Source of the DNA: Tulasnella sp. 424
Taxonomy: Eukaryota; Basidiomycota; Agaricomycetes; Cantharellales; Tulasnellaceae
Direction of reading: 5' to 3'
DNA: 42,246 nt
Assembly (NCBI GenBank): GCA_019633425.1
Contig: WSUB01000259.1
Location: 1 to 42,246, forward strand
The notes under the pieces are model-generated. The model was given only the letters and a program-made list of their open reading frames with translations, had not been told where the DNA came from and ran no database searches. Shown here piece after piece: positions 1 to 12,700 of the stretch (the stretch's first letter is position 1; the number at the start of each line of letters is the position of its first letter). The translations under genes and the position numbers were made by a program.

Positions 1-757
1 GAAGTGGCAATGACTCGAGAGAAATACCCGGAAAAGATTCCATTTAGGTTGACACGCATGTTGACGCACGCGATGGAGGTAAGTCTCAGGCTTGGAAAGA
101 CACCACGGGCAATGGTTTAACCCCTCCATTAGGTCAGCGGCATTCACGGCAGTTTCAAGAATACTTGCGAGATCTCCATGACCGTCCTCCGCGCAAACAG
201 CGAATCCTTGCTGGCTGTACTCGAGACCTTCATTTGGGACCCACTTTTAAGTTGGCGTTTGGTGCAAGACCGAGACGCTCAACAACGTGCGTCGTCCCGT
301 TAGCACGGCGCGCAACCCTTCTGATTTTTCTCTTTCAGAAACGTATCAAGATCCAGCCGCGACCGCTGCTCACGGCCTTGCCCCGCGAAGACGAGTCAAC
401 GAGAATGTTATTTTCGATGGTTGGTTCCTTGAGTTTCGCACCACATTGAAAGTACTCAGCCTTGTTTTACAGAAGGGGCCGATGACACTGCGGTGCTGAA
501 TCAACAGCGAAACAAGAAAGCTCTTGAGGCCATACGGCGCGTTCGTGACAAACTCACCGGTTCGTTTAGACAGCCTGGGGGTGTCGGTTCTCGTCACTGA
601 CCACGGACCATACTCAGGCAATGATTTCGCCAATCCCAAAGATCCAAGACCGCAGAGACCCTTGTCAGTTCCAGCCCAGGTTGACGCACTCATCGCGCAG
701 GCCACCTCTCTGGAGAATCTTTGCCAGTGTTTCTCCGGCTGGTGCGCTTTCTGGTAA
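1..757 (+). CDS. tor: TOR (target of rapamycin) Ser/Thr kinase, C-terminal end only
   Basis: This is the 3' end of a TOR kinase gene; the 5' part lies outside the window. I infer exons 1-78, 133-286, 339-419, 473-559 and 618-757, all with GT...AG introns of 52-58 bp and consistent phase, giving 179 residues. The first exon reads [15 protein letters not shown], the end of the PI3K-like kinase lobe, followed by [13 protein letters not shown] and WDPLLSWRL, all typical of TOR. The protein ends with a FATC domain: residues [15 protein letters not shown], then a Cys, and the invariant final GWCAFW before TAA. FATC is needed for kinase activity in this family. TOR acts in TORC1/TORC2, coupling nutrients to growth. 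The gene converges with the PIF1 gene, 285 bp away. Identification is firm; exact splice sites of the middle exons are inferred. Confidence 0.95.
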
Positions 758-1042
758 TTCGCAAAGCCCGGGTTAGCCTCGTTTCATCGAGCAGTTTATT
801 TCTACTACGTATTGGGTTCCCTCAAGAAAGATATCCTTGTAATCGTTTCCCCTTGATCTCGTGTACCAATAGTTTCCATATCGCCATTAGGCTAGATACC
901 GTTCCGTTCGGTTGGCTGCCATGGCAAGCGAGGGTGACCAATGACGGATAATTACCATATACAGAATAAGTACCGGAACGAAAGAAAATACACCAGGGAC
1001 GGCGCCCCTTGACGATACGATACAGTAGACCCCTTTAGAGCT

Positions 1043-3553
1043 TTAGAAGTCATCTTCGTCTTTGTTTTGGATGGTAGCCAGCGTCGGTAGAGTTTTGTAC
1101 CATTCTCTGACCTTGGGATGGGCTTGAACCTGATTCGACGATCGTGTTAGTTAGGCCGTCATCCCGCGTATGTAACTCTGCCCTATAACTCACCTTTTTC
1201 GGGTCGAAGTTCAAGACCTGCAAGCCCTCAATGCTGGTAGCACGGGATAACGCAACATACGACTGGCCCTTCTCGAAAATCCTCCCCAGGTCGATTTTGA
1301 CCTTCTGTAGGGTTTGTCCTTGAGACTTGTGAATCGACATCGCCCAAGCCAGGATTAAAGGTATCTATGGCATTCGGCGGAATTAACAGCGGTCAGGGCC
1401 CTTGATTGCTAGAGGCGGTGTGAGAGACGAAGTTGAACGCACCTGGCTCCTTGATACCTGGACTTCACCATTTGGAAGCTCCATCTTAAACGTGTCCCTT
1501 CCCACACACATGTAACTTGGCCTCCTTCCTGGTACTGTAAACTTGACCACCGGACACTCTTCGATCTTCCCTTCCTCAATCATCCTCTGCTTTCTCTCAT
1601 ATGCCTTCTGGCCTTCCTTGGTGTTCGTATCAAAGGCATCTTCCAACCTTTTGATTTCGTCTGTCGCTTCGTCGATACCCCGATACGCTCCAGGATCGCA
1701 GAATCCGATCACCCTCCCAACCGAGCCGTTGACGAGGTCCTCGTCCGTATTCTTGATCAGCATGACCTGCGCGCCAAGCTTGAGCTCGAGCTTTGTTGGA
1801 GCCATGAAGTTGGCAAGGACTTTCTCGCGCTGCTGGGCGTCGGCCAATTGACCTCCGTCCGAGGCATTGAAGACCTTGACTTGCCCGGGTAGTTGAGCTA
1901 TCCGAGCTTTGTTTGCACGTTCGACGTCCTCACGCCGAGGGAAACTATGCGCCCCCATCCACGTCAGTCAAGAGGCAGCAAGAGGAAGGTCTCGGAAAAC
2001 CTACAGCTCCGTAGCTTCGAGCCCATCGTCAGCGGGCAACGGACGGGTCAGCCTCCTCCACTCCCGCGTGTCATTCTCCTTCAAGTCTCCGAGCCTCATC
2101 CGGTTTAACATATCTACAAGACCTGGGAGCATGAATGAGCGGATGTTGTACACTCGGGAGTACAGTGAAGAGGGCCTACCTTGGTCCTTTTGGCGAAAGA
2201 CTTGTGTTAGATTGAAAGTAACGTCAATGCACTCCTTCCATGCAGATGCTTCGAAACAGAACCGCGGCTGCCCGTTTTTCGAGACGGGCGGGAGTTGGAA
2301 AAAGTCTCCCGTGACAATGAGCTGAAGGTATTATGGCTGTTAGGAGCCTTTGCCTATGCCGAGACCTGTGCCTGATCCGCACCTGAATGCCCCCAAATGG
2401 TTTGGTCTTGTGCTTCAATAGTTGCCCGACTTTGGCGAGTCTATCAAACAAGTCACCATCGACCATTGAAACTGGGAGGTCCGTAACACAGTAAGTCAAG
2501 GAAGTGCCGAATACTTTGAAGGGAGCCCACCTTCGTCAATGATCAAAACCTCTGTACGTAACCAACGGGCGGACGACTTCTTGTTCCTTCTGATTTTGGT
2601 AACAAGTTGTTCCGGAGGTTCATTACAAAGCCCAGCACCGGCAAAGCTATGGATGGTGACGCCTCCAATGTTGCAGGCTGCCATTCCCGTTGAAGCCGTA
2701 ATAGCGATCGCGTCAGTCTTCTTACTGAACTTCTTCTTGAGACCTTGAATAATTTCGCGTAAAACCACGGATTTACCGGTTCCTACGCGTAAAGGAAATT
2801 CGTTTGGGGGCAAGTCGGACGAAGCGAATCGCGGCGCGTACCTGCGCTACCAGTGAAGAAAACGTTCTTCCCGTCCATTGCTTGCTGAATGACATACTTT
2901 TGTTCTTGGCTCAAAAATACACCTGCCAGCTTTTTCTGGTTGGAGGGGGCATCGATTTCGGAGCCCTTGATGATTGGTGGTTTGACCTGCGCCTTAACCT
3001 CTTTGAGTTGGCTGTGGTCGGCGTCCCATGGCATCACCCGCTTCTTGGATGGCTCGGAGTCAGGAGCCTTGGATGGCTGGCGCGAGACTGCGGAGGACGA
3101 TGGTGGCTTTGACGAGGGAGGTAGCCGGTGCGGTCTAGAGGAAGAAGAGGAAACGGTTGTGACTTGGGTGCTGCTGGATGAAACAGAGGTCTGTCTTGCG
3201 GACAGAGTGCTTGCAGGAGACGCTGCCGAGGAGGATGTGGATGCAGGAGACTGAGAGTCGAGGACTGCTTGAATAGCTCGGATTCGTCGTTGACGTGCGT
3301 CGTCAAGGTTTGCAGCAGAACTGATGGCTGGTTTCTTTCTTGGTGGCTCCGGTGACAGCGGCCACTCGATGGGAGTTTCGTCTTGGTTAGCATCATCCCA
3401 ATCGCGCTTGAAGCTGCCTATGCGAGATATTGCTGCCTTGGCCCCGGAGTTGACGGTTTGCGACATGGTGGAAGATTGAGAAGGAGGCAAGGGACGACAA
3501 GGAAGGGACGAGGGGACGCAGATTTCAGTTCTGACCGCAAACTTGTTTGGCAT
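1043..3553 (-). CDS. pif1: PIF1-family 5'-3' DNA helicase
   Basis: ATP-dependent helicase of the PIF1/RRM3 family (superfamily 1B), acting on G-quadruplexes, telomeres and mitochondrial DNA. Exons, 5' to 3': 3553-2842, 2782-2531, 2471-2383, 2321-2180, 2122-2005, 1944-1443, 1364-1194, 1129-1043; all phases agree, giving 690 residues. Helicase motifs appear in order: Walker A GSAGTGKSVV (split by intron 1), [15 protein letters not shown], Walker B VLIIDEVSM (split by intron 2), GDFFQLPPV, the PIF1 signature around VDMLNRMR and ELFPRREDV, then [12 protein letters not shown] and YVALSRAT. The N-terminus is long, Ser/Pro-rich and probably disordered. Two in-frame ATGs are possible starts, at 3553 and 3466. 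The upstream codon at 3583 is GTG and was not used. The 29 residues between the two ATGs are basic and Ser/Pro-rich and could be a mitochondrial presequence. Confidence 0.93.
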
Positions 3554-3647
3554 TGTCGCGCTGTGACGCGGATCACGTGTCACTCGATAACAACACTCTC
3601 AACGAGGCGTCACGCGATTAGGAAGAAACCATATCAATATCCCTTTT

Positions 3648-3655
3648 TATTTATA
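3648..3655 (-). promoter_or_regulatory. possible TATA box for the PIF1 gene
   Basis: On the minus strand this reads TATAAATA, inside an AT-rich stretch (about 3640-3670) about 95 bp upstream of the first PIF1 ATG. The whole gap between the Ppo stop at 3760 and the PIF1 start is only about 200 bp, so the promoter has to lie here. Position and sequence are suggestive only. Confidence 0.3.
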
Positions 3656-3759
3656 CCTATATATCCAGACAGACAGAAATTTACGACGCATAGACACAAT
3701 GTACAGAATGCAGAAACAGAGCTATCGACAGGGGAATTTGGACGAAGGGGTTTTCGACT

Positions 3760-6700
3760 TCACGAGGTGTACTGCAAGGAAATGTGAGGTTTAGCCTGGC
3801 TCACCCACCACAGAGTCCCAAAACTTACATTAACAGTCAGGTCAGACGACCAGAAGGTAGGTTCTTGCTTGTAGTTCAGGTAAGTCGTGGCGGATGTGCC
3901 TTCAATTGTTTCATTGAAAGACCTGCGATCCAGAAACGTCAGCTCGTCACTTTGGAACTCTTCCAAATTTTGGACGTACAAAAGTTTGCCAGAGTTGCCT
4001 TGGGCTCGCTTAATGTCTTTCAGCTTGAAGATGGTCTTCACCACAGGGACAACCGCATTCAACAACCACTCGGGGCCCAGCAGTTTGACGATTTCCCCGG
4101 CGAAGAGGGCTTGCGGCGGAGGATCAGTTGGCTTGACATCGTCTCCCCAAACGGAAGGCTATGGGCAAATTGGTTTGGCGTTAGTTCGAACTTCACTCGG
4201 AGCGGATCGGGATTTTGCTTACATCAACACCAGCCTGAGCGAAGGACAAGAAGACCCTATCACCCTTGGTCTTACTGAGCTGACGAACATCAGTCGCCAA
4301 GCTCCGGTAGGTCCCAGGAACCGGTGGACGAGTGCGAAGCGCTTTGACAACGATCTTGGCGAGTTTTGTGGTTGCATCCTTGTCGCTAGTATCCCGGGCC
4401 AGACTCTTAACGATGTCGGTAATGGAAGGGTCGGTCAGAGAAGTTCCATGGAGACTCGGAGTCCAGGTTCCAGAAATTGCAGGACCAAGTAATGTATCGA
4501 CGACGTGCGTCAGGGCTAAATGAGAGCGATTACGTTAGCCAGATGGTCCACCTCAATAGCGGACAGTTCAAGCCTTACCCTGCGAGAACTCGACCGACAC
4601 GGCAATAGCCAGAGCCAGAGCATCGTTGGCCAATTCCTCCCTTGACTTGTTCTTTCCAGCGTCGAGCAGTCTCTTCAACCAGTTGTTCGATTCCTGAGGA
4701 GTCTGCGTTGCCCAATGGATCGCGCTTGCACCCAAGCCAATGATAGGAATCTAAGAAACCCAGCAAATCGTAAGCTCATCTGACTGCAAGCCAAAGTATT
4801 CGTTCTCCGACTGCACCTGTTCTGTGGCAATTCCTCCAATATGACCCTCAACGGTGTCTTGGAATTCTTTGCAATAGTGCTGGACGGTGCTTTCCTTCGC
4901 GACTTTAGTGGACGGTTCGGCGATGTCGATGAAGATGAACTCGTAAATCTCCTTGAACTTGAGGTAGACCTCCTGGTCCAGAGCGCTTCCGTGGGGGTTT
5001 TCAGGAGTCTTGAGAGGAAGTCCGAGCTGGAGCGAATAAAGGAGGTTCTCAGCGGGTTGTTCTCTCCATCCGAACAAGCCTCGCCACTCACCACATATTC
5101 TGAAATGAAGTATACCGGAAGAAGGTTGATGACGTCCCTTACGACGTTGACGCTTAGCTTGTTATCACCAACAAGCGTATAGCTCTTCTCCTTCAAGAGC
5201 TGAGCCGTCGTTCTCTCCAAGAAGTCGACCTGCTTCTTCAACACGACCGAGCTCGGAACGAACGCCTCCGCAATAAGCTTCTTGTCTGCTGCATTGACAC
5301 TGGCGTCATTGTACGATGAGAGGTACCCTTTGCCCGGCAGGACGATCGAGGCATTGTGAGGCACCGTCGAAGCCAACGATGGACTAGCGAGAGCTGCCAT
5401 GACATCGGAGTACTTCGTCACGGGAGCAACCGGCTTGCTGGGCGCCGGACGCTTGAAATCGTACTTGCTGGCGGTGCCGACTTGTGTGAGGAATTTTTCC
5501 ATCTGGGACGGGACGATGAAGGGGAAGTTCGTGTACGAAGAGTCAACTGTACGGGGTTCAGTCGATTAGGATATAGCTCGTATGACCGCTTGCACAAAAC
5601 GTCCTCACCAGGGAAGTGATTTGGAAGGCATCTTCCAAGTAACTTGCCCAGAACACCTCCGTTCGAAGAGTTCTTGGGATCACGAGTACAGTCTTGCATA
5701 CCCCAAGCCTACCCGAGAATCCCGTTAGGATGACCTGGATCAAGAGGGAAGAAGAATACCACTCACCGTCAAGTTATAAGCGGTGAAGTCGTTCGTCAAG
5801 AACCGATCTCCACGGACGAGGGCGACCGCATCAGCCAAGATGGCCCGAGACATGGTGAAACCGGGGCAGAGACCCGCGCCAGGGACAACTTTCTTGGATT
5901 CTTCAGCTTGCAGACCGACGTAGAGCTCGATATTGTCGGGGTGTTGATACAGTCTGAGAAGAGTCGAAATCAGTTGGAAACCAAACATAATCAGCGCTCG
6001 TAATCTCACCGTCTTCCCGCGTCCGCTATATCCTTTCTTGGGTTCCACTCTTCGAACGTGCTGTATGGCTTCAAGCCCAAGAACTATAAAGGGTCGATTG
6101 AGTGGGCCATGGTGAGTGGTACGAGTGATTCGGAAGCCAAATACCTTGCGGAACTCGTTCAGACTGCAGGTTCCTAGAGTCCATCGAGATTACATCAGCC
6201 TTCTAACCCGACAGCTCCAGCACAAGGTTTCTCACCCCAATCTCGGTTTTGCTGGATACCCATAATCTCGATAATCCTTGATGGACGAAGATATTCAATG
6301 TAAACTCTTACGCCAGCCCTTGGTTCTCCATACCTCATAACATGTGGTGTTCCTCTAGCTTTGAAAGCGCTGGCAGGTTGTTCGGTGGCATCAAGTAAGA
6401 TCTTAGCGAGATCTTCATCCTTGAAACTCCCATCCGCTTGGCGTTGGTAAGGACCAAGCGGCCATTGACTGGGGGGGGTTTGGTTGCGTGGGTTCTTTTC
6501 ATCGACCAATTCCGCGATGACAGCTTCGTACTTGTCAATGGTGATCTATGATTGGGTAGAGAAGCCGATATAGGAAGGAGTTGGATGAGAATCACGGCTA
6601 GACCCCAATCCCAAGTCAAACTTGCCGAATCCCAGTCCTTGGTCTTGAAGAGCCTCTCGAAACTCTCTTCCGCCCACTTTTCGTCCCCAGCTCCGATACT

Positions 6701-8252
6701 AGAGTGGAAGTGGTACAAGGCCAAAAACTGCAAAGAACCATTCATCAGACTGATGACCAGTACCAACGTTTCAAGGGGGCTCGAACCTCGACCGAAACAA
6801 TATTCCCAGTGCCTCTCTCTACGATTTCGTGCGAGGCCGCTCTGAAGTTGCTCAACGGGTCCAAACTCCACGAATTCCCTTCTCTGACAAGCCCAAGGAT
6901 ACTTGCCAAATAGTCACCAAAAATGCTGGACATAAACCAACCGCAATTGACGAGACGAGCGGTACCGAAGATCTCGTCGTCCTGCTTCTGCCGCTTCGCT
7001 TCATCGGTCGGGGGAGGATTCGACCACTTTCCTCGCTCGTTAATATCGAGAAGCTTCTTGACAATGTAGTTGTGGTTCCTGGAGTACATGATGAGGAGAG
7101 CTCCTGTGGAAAGTGGCATGCGAAGCAGCCGGGAGTCGGCGAACGTGTCTGGGTGGATCCTGCCTGTCCCATCGTTCAAACGGATCTTCTTGAGATCGTC
7201 CTCGCTCGAACCGTAAACTGGGGAGAGGTCGAGGTAAGATGAAACTTTGTTGATGGGTTGGCTGCGGTCTTTGCTGGCATGGTCCGTTGAGAACAGACTG
7301 TGGATGACCACTAAGGTCGGATGAGAAGGATGTGAGTAAACGCCGGTAAATCAGACAGTGCAGGGTGGGTCTATGCTTACAGTTGGCGAAAGCGAAGAAG
7401 AAGGTAGACAATCCAGCGGGATGGTCGACTTGCTTCTCCCGCTTCAAAAGGGTATCGAAGAGAAGTTCCGGTGAAGGTAGCTGATTTGCTGGCAATGGGT
7501 GGAGGGTCTGGACGCTTCGTGCATATGCCGAGCCGGCCTGAAACGCCGCGCGACTGTTCAGGGATTGGTCGAAGTAATGATGCACGTGAACGTACCTTGC
7601 CCATTTCGGGGTGCCAAATAGACGTACCAGACCCATCGGCGCTCCGGAACTGATACTTGGAACCTACGAGAGAAGCCGGAGGATGTGCAAGATCATACCA
7701 GAGGAGGGAGATGACTTTGTCTTGAAGTTCTTTCGAGGTAGGTGTATTGGACGGGTAGCGAGAGAGGAAGGTGAGACCGTGTTCCAACTGTCATGATCAT
7801 CGAGCTTTAATCAGCACCGTCTTGCACAAAGAGAGGAAAGGAGTATGCACTTACCAGATAGAGCCTATCGTCAACACCACCCTCAAACTTTGATGCGATA
7901 AGTGCATCGAGGATCGACAGGATGTTCTGGAGGGTGAGCGTGAATGGAAGACCGCGCTTGAGTTGGGCCCTGAAGTTGTCGATGAGACGTGCGGCCGCGG
8001 AGTGATAGACACCATCGATTTCGTCCTCGGTCGAGAGTCCTATTGGTGGGGTTCGAATTGCGTCGCTGAATCCTAGATGGAAGTGAATGGCGTCAGGTCG
8101 TCGGTACACACAACGGTGAGCGCTTGGGGCTACATACTCTCAACTCCATCCGCGGCAGCGTGAAGGCCTGAGTCCACTGCTGAATAAGCTTTATCTGCAA
8201 TGACATTACCAAGAGTCAAACCTGTGGCAAGAGGGGAAGGAGTTCTTGACAT
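3760..8252 (-). CDS. ppo: Ppo / linoleate diol synthase-like fatty-acid heme dioxygenase with a degenerate P450 domain
   Basis: Psi-factor-producing oxygenase family: an N-terminal animal-peroxidase-type heme dioxygenase that oxygenates linoleic or oleic acid at C8 or C10, followed by a P450-like domain that normally isomerises the hydroperoxide. Exons: 8252-8138, 8072-7855, 7787-7596, 7537-7381, 7310-6787, 6727-6596, 6545-6236, 6173-6145, 6083-6010, 5953-5767, 5708-5609, 5546-5092, 5026-4817, 4750-4579, 4515-4223, 4158-3829, 3771-3760. They add up to 1169 residues with all phases consistent, close to usual Ppo length. Landmarks: FANLVIHSLF (likely distal His), VSSYLDLSPVYG, SRNHNYIVKKLLDINE, and VEFLALYHFH, matching the Tyr plus proximal-His motif. 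Then come SLNEFRKFLGLKPY, FEEWNP and LYQHPDNIELYVGL. The C-terminal half keeps LPLKTPENPHG, but where the family has its Cys-ligand loop it reads LFAGEIVKLLGPEWL, with no Cys. Dioxygenase function is likely; diol synthase activity is doubtful. Confidence 0.9.
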
Positions 8253-8884
8253 CGTTCAACGAGTAGCGATTGTGGACTGAGAGAGGTGAGGGAACTGAAG
8301 GGGCTCGCATTTCGACCATCACGAGTCCCTTATATGTATTTTCGTCGGACGAAAGCGCTCACGAACTCATGGGATACTGCCGAGCGAACGTGAAAGTTCT
8401 CTTGGGCTCCAAAGCACAGGAAATCGGACATGGGCGTTTGAGGCTCCCCCGAATAGGGCGCCTCTTCTCTTCACCGAATAAGGTCGATTGAATTCGCTGC
8501 GCGTTGATTCGTCGATCAAAGGGAGGTGATAGGACGATCCCGGGCGGCTATACGCCAGGCACCCAGCCTCGAAGGACACACGGGCCCGTTTTCGCAGAGA
8601 TTGGCGCGTCGTACTGGATCATAGGGGAACATAGCAAGGGATTGACGTGAGTAGCCCCGAATTGAACCAGAAGCACTCACATTCACAATCTCATCGAACG
8701 TTATTTCTGGCGCTCTCCGACGTTAGGCGCCGACTAGAATAGTTCCTGGCCGCTTGGGGTGAGGTAATAATTGATATCATCGCGGGATTGCACCATTCGA
8801 CGACAGTCCGCACTCCAACGCTAGTCGAGGAGCAAACAAACTGACTAAACAAAGTAAATTTCTTCCGACGCCACCTTCATAACC
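8253..8884. promoter_or_regulatory. divergent promoter region between ppo and the DUF1764 gene
   Basis: About 630 bp with no convincing exon, lying between two genes transcribed away from each other. A TATAA-like run on the minus strand near 8330-8334 is about 80 bp upstream of the ppo ATG and could serve it. I saw no comparable signal for the plus-strand gene. Open frames here are short and carry no recognisable motif. Confidence 0.45.
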
Positions 8885-9707
8885 ATGCCCAAAGCGGAAT
8901 CCTCCCGCATAAAGTCAAAGCCAAAAGCCCCAAAGTCTTCCACAAAGCCCCCCAATGAAATAGACGACATCTTCTCAACAGCCAAAGGCAAAGGAAAGTC
9001 TTCCCACAAGGACCTAGCCGACGGTCCTCCTAACGCCACACCGACTACTCGAACGCCACTTCATGAGGGCCCCATAACGTCAAAAAAGGAGAAAAACAAG
9101 AAAGGTAAACTCCTATCGTCGGCGGCGGGCGAACAGAATTCCACATTGGGCAATCCTCTCGCCGGAGGTGCCACAGAACCGAAGGGGCCCGCGAGGAAGA
9201 TTGCTCGGCCACCCGTGGCTTCGGAGTCTACCCCGGACGTTGTCGTTGATCCATCCACGAAATTAGAAGCGAAAGCTCGAGCGCTGAGCAGAACATCAAA
9301 GGATGGGGTAGCCGCGAACACCCAGCAGCTAACAGAAGAGGACCTGAGGTTTGTCGACTCTAGGGGTACAGGTCCGAGTGAGTCCTCCCATTGTGGCTTG
9401 AGCTTCCAATCCATTGAACCCCCATCCCACGCCACAGGGCGTCAGACAGAAGAGGGTTACTTGATTTACAAGGAAGATGAACTCGGCATCACTGGGAAAG
9501 GAGGAGGTGAGCCTGGTGTCTTGCGAATGCCTTCACCATGTGGGCTGATCTTTTCGCCAAACCTAGATACACCCCTTTGCCCTTTTGATTGCGAATGCTG
9601 TACGTCATTTGTTTTAGGCCATTGGGCGAATAACCGAGTCCCTTTCTTCTCAAGGCTACTAATCCTGAGAACCCACGTTCCTGCGAGTTGGCAAATTTGT
9701 TCCATGA
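8885..9707 (+). CDS. DUF1764-family small basic protein
   Basis: Conserved eukaryotic protein of unknown function. Exons: 8885-9377, 9438-9506, 9567-9599, 9688-9707, giving 204 residues. The N-terminus is Lys/Ser-rich and low in complexity, with the family's early signature NEIDDIFSTAKGKGK at about residues 24-38. The C-terminus carries the diagnostic block RFVDSRGTGPRRQTEEGY, IYKEDELGI, then DTPLCPFDCEC. The Cys-rich end is typical of the family, which usually finishes in a CPFDCxCCF-like tail. Introns 1 and 2 (60 bp each) are well supported because they restore this block. Intron 3 (9600-9687) is uncertain: with it the protein ends CECFGKFVP, and without it the frame runs on to 9736. The ATG sits in an AACCATGCC context. 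The gene converges with the first giant gene, which ends only about 90 bp away. Confidence 0.8.
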
Positions 9708-9797
9708 ATCCTTACATTGTACGGGCAACTATTTAACAAGATGTTTGAGATCGACCATTCGACGGAATATTTCAAGGCGGGGGTAGAAACAAAGGAA

Positions 9798-12700
9798 CTA
9801 AAGAGAAATGAGCGGAGTGTTGGAGGCGCCGGGCCGAGTGTAAGCAGGGGCCCCTGGATTGATCAGTGAAGCGCGACCCTTCCTAAGAGACGTTCCAATG
9901 TTGGAGAATGTGTTCGCAAGCTGGACCTGGGAGGAATTAAAAGCCGATGTTCAGTAGCAGGTTTACTTAGCAATATTTCAATCAGCGACTCACGGTATTA
10001 ATCGCATTGCGGAAATCACAGGGAACTGGAGTCGACCCGGTCCCTCGAGCTGCTTGACGCGCTACATCCCTGGCTATGTTGGCCATTTCCTGCAGGACTT
10101 GAGATCGCGGACCAAAGGAGATTGACCAGAACGATAAAGGCGTTCTGAAAATGAAAAGTAAGCTACGATGTCAAGCGAGTGTTTGAGATATATGGATGAA
10201 AGTGCCGTACCCCAAAGCGACAGCCCGATTACACAGTCCTTCCATAGCATTACGTTCCAGCCTATCCTCTCCGTCTGATAAGAAAACCACCACCGGTGAG
10301 CTAGACATAAATTCATCAGCTGTCCGCGAGATATCTGGACGTCGCCACGTTGACAGACCGTTCGGTTGACCATGATTGCTCCATAACTTCGCGGGCTCTG
10401 AGAAGTGCTTCGCGGAAGCTGGTCCATCCTTGAGGTGAAACCCCGAGAAGATTTTGGACTAATTGATCGATCGGACTGTTCAAATCATGCAACGTATTGA
10501 CCTATGCGGGTACAAAGTTTATGCGAGTCTCCCTATCACGTGGATCGGGACGTTTAACGCACCTCGGCAGCATGATTGAAAACGATGGTGGAATAAGCAT
10601 CCCGCCGCGGACCACTTCCGAGTACCGAGTTCTGCTCTTGAAGGAATTGATAAAGGGCAGACAAGACTGCGCCAAATCGATTATTTTGTCGCGCCGCAAT
10701 GCGACGAGCAATTGGTTGGTCTCGCAGAGGTTGACGGTCTTCTCCTAGCATCGACGACGAACTAAGACCCGGGTTTCGTCAGCTGAACAACCGAGAGGAC
10801 AGTGGCGGAGGGATAGTTACCGGTCGAGAACGAAGATGACATGGAAAGCAGGGATCAGGGTAGCCGGATCGGGACACTTGTAGTGATGTCCATCATTGGA
10901 GACATGTTCGGAAGGGTCCCCTTCTTCCCACTCCAGGAGGGGAGGGTGGAAAATTGGAAGGGTACAGTAGCTAGGACCTGTCGAATTACTTGCTGACGGT
11001 GCATGTTCTGGTCCTGAAGTCAGCGCAAAGCAAGGGAGTGAGACAAAAGTTGGAGACTGATCGTATAAGACATATACCGGGACAGTGATAATCGCAAAGT
11101 GCGAACTCAGCTTGATCAGCTCGCGAGTAAGGATCTGGAGGTCGAACGTTAGAACTGTACGCCAATCAACCGCGGACTTACTAACCTTTAAAGCCTGTCA
11201 GAAAGGAGTGAGCATCGAGTATAAGGAGTCAGATTCAATAATGATGGTGAACATTCTCCACTCAAAAGAAGCGCGCATGTGTCACGGCAAAACCTACCCA
11301 TTCGCGCCCAGTGCAGCCGATGCGAAACCCAATCTTTAGGAACGTCCGGTTCAGGGAGAATTCGTTCCAGCGCGTGTTCTGAATCCGCTTCTTGGCAATA
11401 TGCAGGGGAATTGCGACATAAATCGACGTGCGCGTGCCGGCCGAGATGTTTGCAGTACATGAAACATAGCTGCGGAGCCCCGCTTTCCTGGGCTCCGAAC
11501 CGATGTCCTTCCATCTCAATCGTGGACCCCTCTGAACCTTCAATGCTCCAAATGGCTTTTTGCATCGATCCATGGGCGGTTTCGTGCTCCCTTTGCGGGT
11601 GACCTGCATTATAGAAAGAGTTTAGGGAGCCAGAACCAGAGAAAGGACCTTGCTTGGAGGGAGGGAAAAAACCAACCGTAGGGCAACTGGCAAATGTATC
11701 CACACTGAGGGCAAGATGCTTCGCAGAAGTGGGTAACATTGCGATCTAGAGTGTGTGCATGTGGGCCTTGATGCGTTCGCTGACCTTGAGGAATAGGGAT
11801 GCTGCAACCGAGCCTCCGAGCATTTTGGGTGAACTGAAGACAGAACGGACTCCAGTCAGATTAGTCTAGGGAGCTCACGCATTCCTTACCTTGGTATAGC
11901 TAAAGGTGTCATGTATGCCGCGATAAATGGTGTCAACTGACTCAGGTCTCGGCTCCACCTCGCAGACACCTGGGGATTGGCACATTTCCCGACAAGGATG
12001 GTCTTGCCTGTCTCGCAATTTGGTATCAACCGCGATTTAAACTACTGTTGGGAATTTTTGCACTCACTCGCACAAATGAATTGCGTTCGGGTGAAGCCCA
12101 TGGAAGTGGTCGCCCATGGCACAGTACCGTGGACAGAGCTCACAGCGAACGGGACAGGATTGGACTTCGCCACAGCGGTGGGAATCATGGGATTCATCGC
12201 TAAGCAGAAATATCGGTAAGCATTCCCATTATTGGCAGGGATTGATCGAACTTACAAAGGGTGTACACAGACGTTTGGACATGAGAACGACTGACCATTC
12301 TGAAGTTTGATATCTTGGAGTTTGCATGGCTACAATCGACAAGGTTAGAGCCCTTCCATTGACTCCCATGAGACATCCGTCACCTGTCCACATTGATGAC
12401 GATTTGCAGCGCAGACGTGCTCGTTGTCATCATGACCTATTGCCTTGGTGCATGTTTCCTGGCAGCCCCGCTTGCCGTAGAGTCGACACGGCTCCCCACA
12501 GACGTGAGCAGTCGCTTCACATCTGAGATCAAGGGTAGTTATGGGTGAGTAGGATGGTAACGGATGAAGTGGGCCGGTACCTACATGTGGAATCCATCAT
12601 GCCCAGCCCTGAAAGGTTCGTAAGAACGCGACTCCGGTAAATATATATATATTCCTACAAAAACTCACTGCAGTCCACATATCTTCGCTTGATCACTGGC

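Noticed and set aside
3554..3583. Longer PIF1 start at 3583
   Set aside because: The codon at 3583 is GTG on the minus strand. The first true ATG is at 3553.
12640..12656. AT dinucleotide run as a possible promoter
   Set aside because: It falls within an intron of copy 1, between zinc-module exons.
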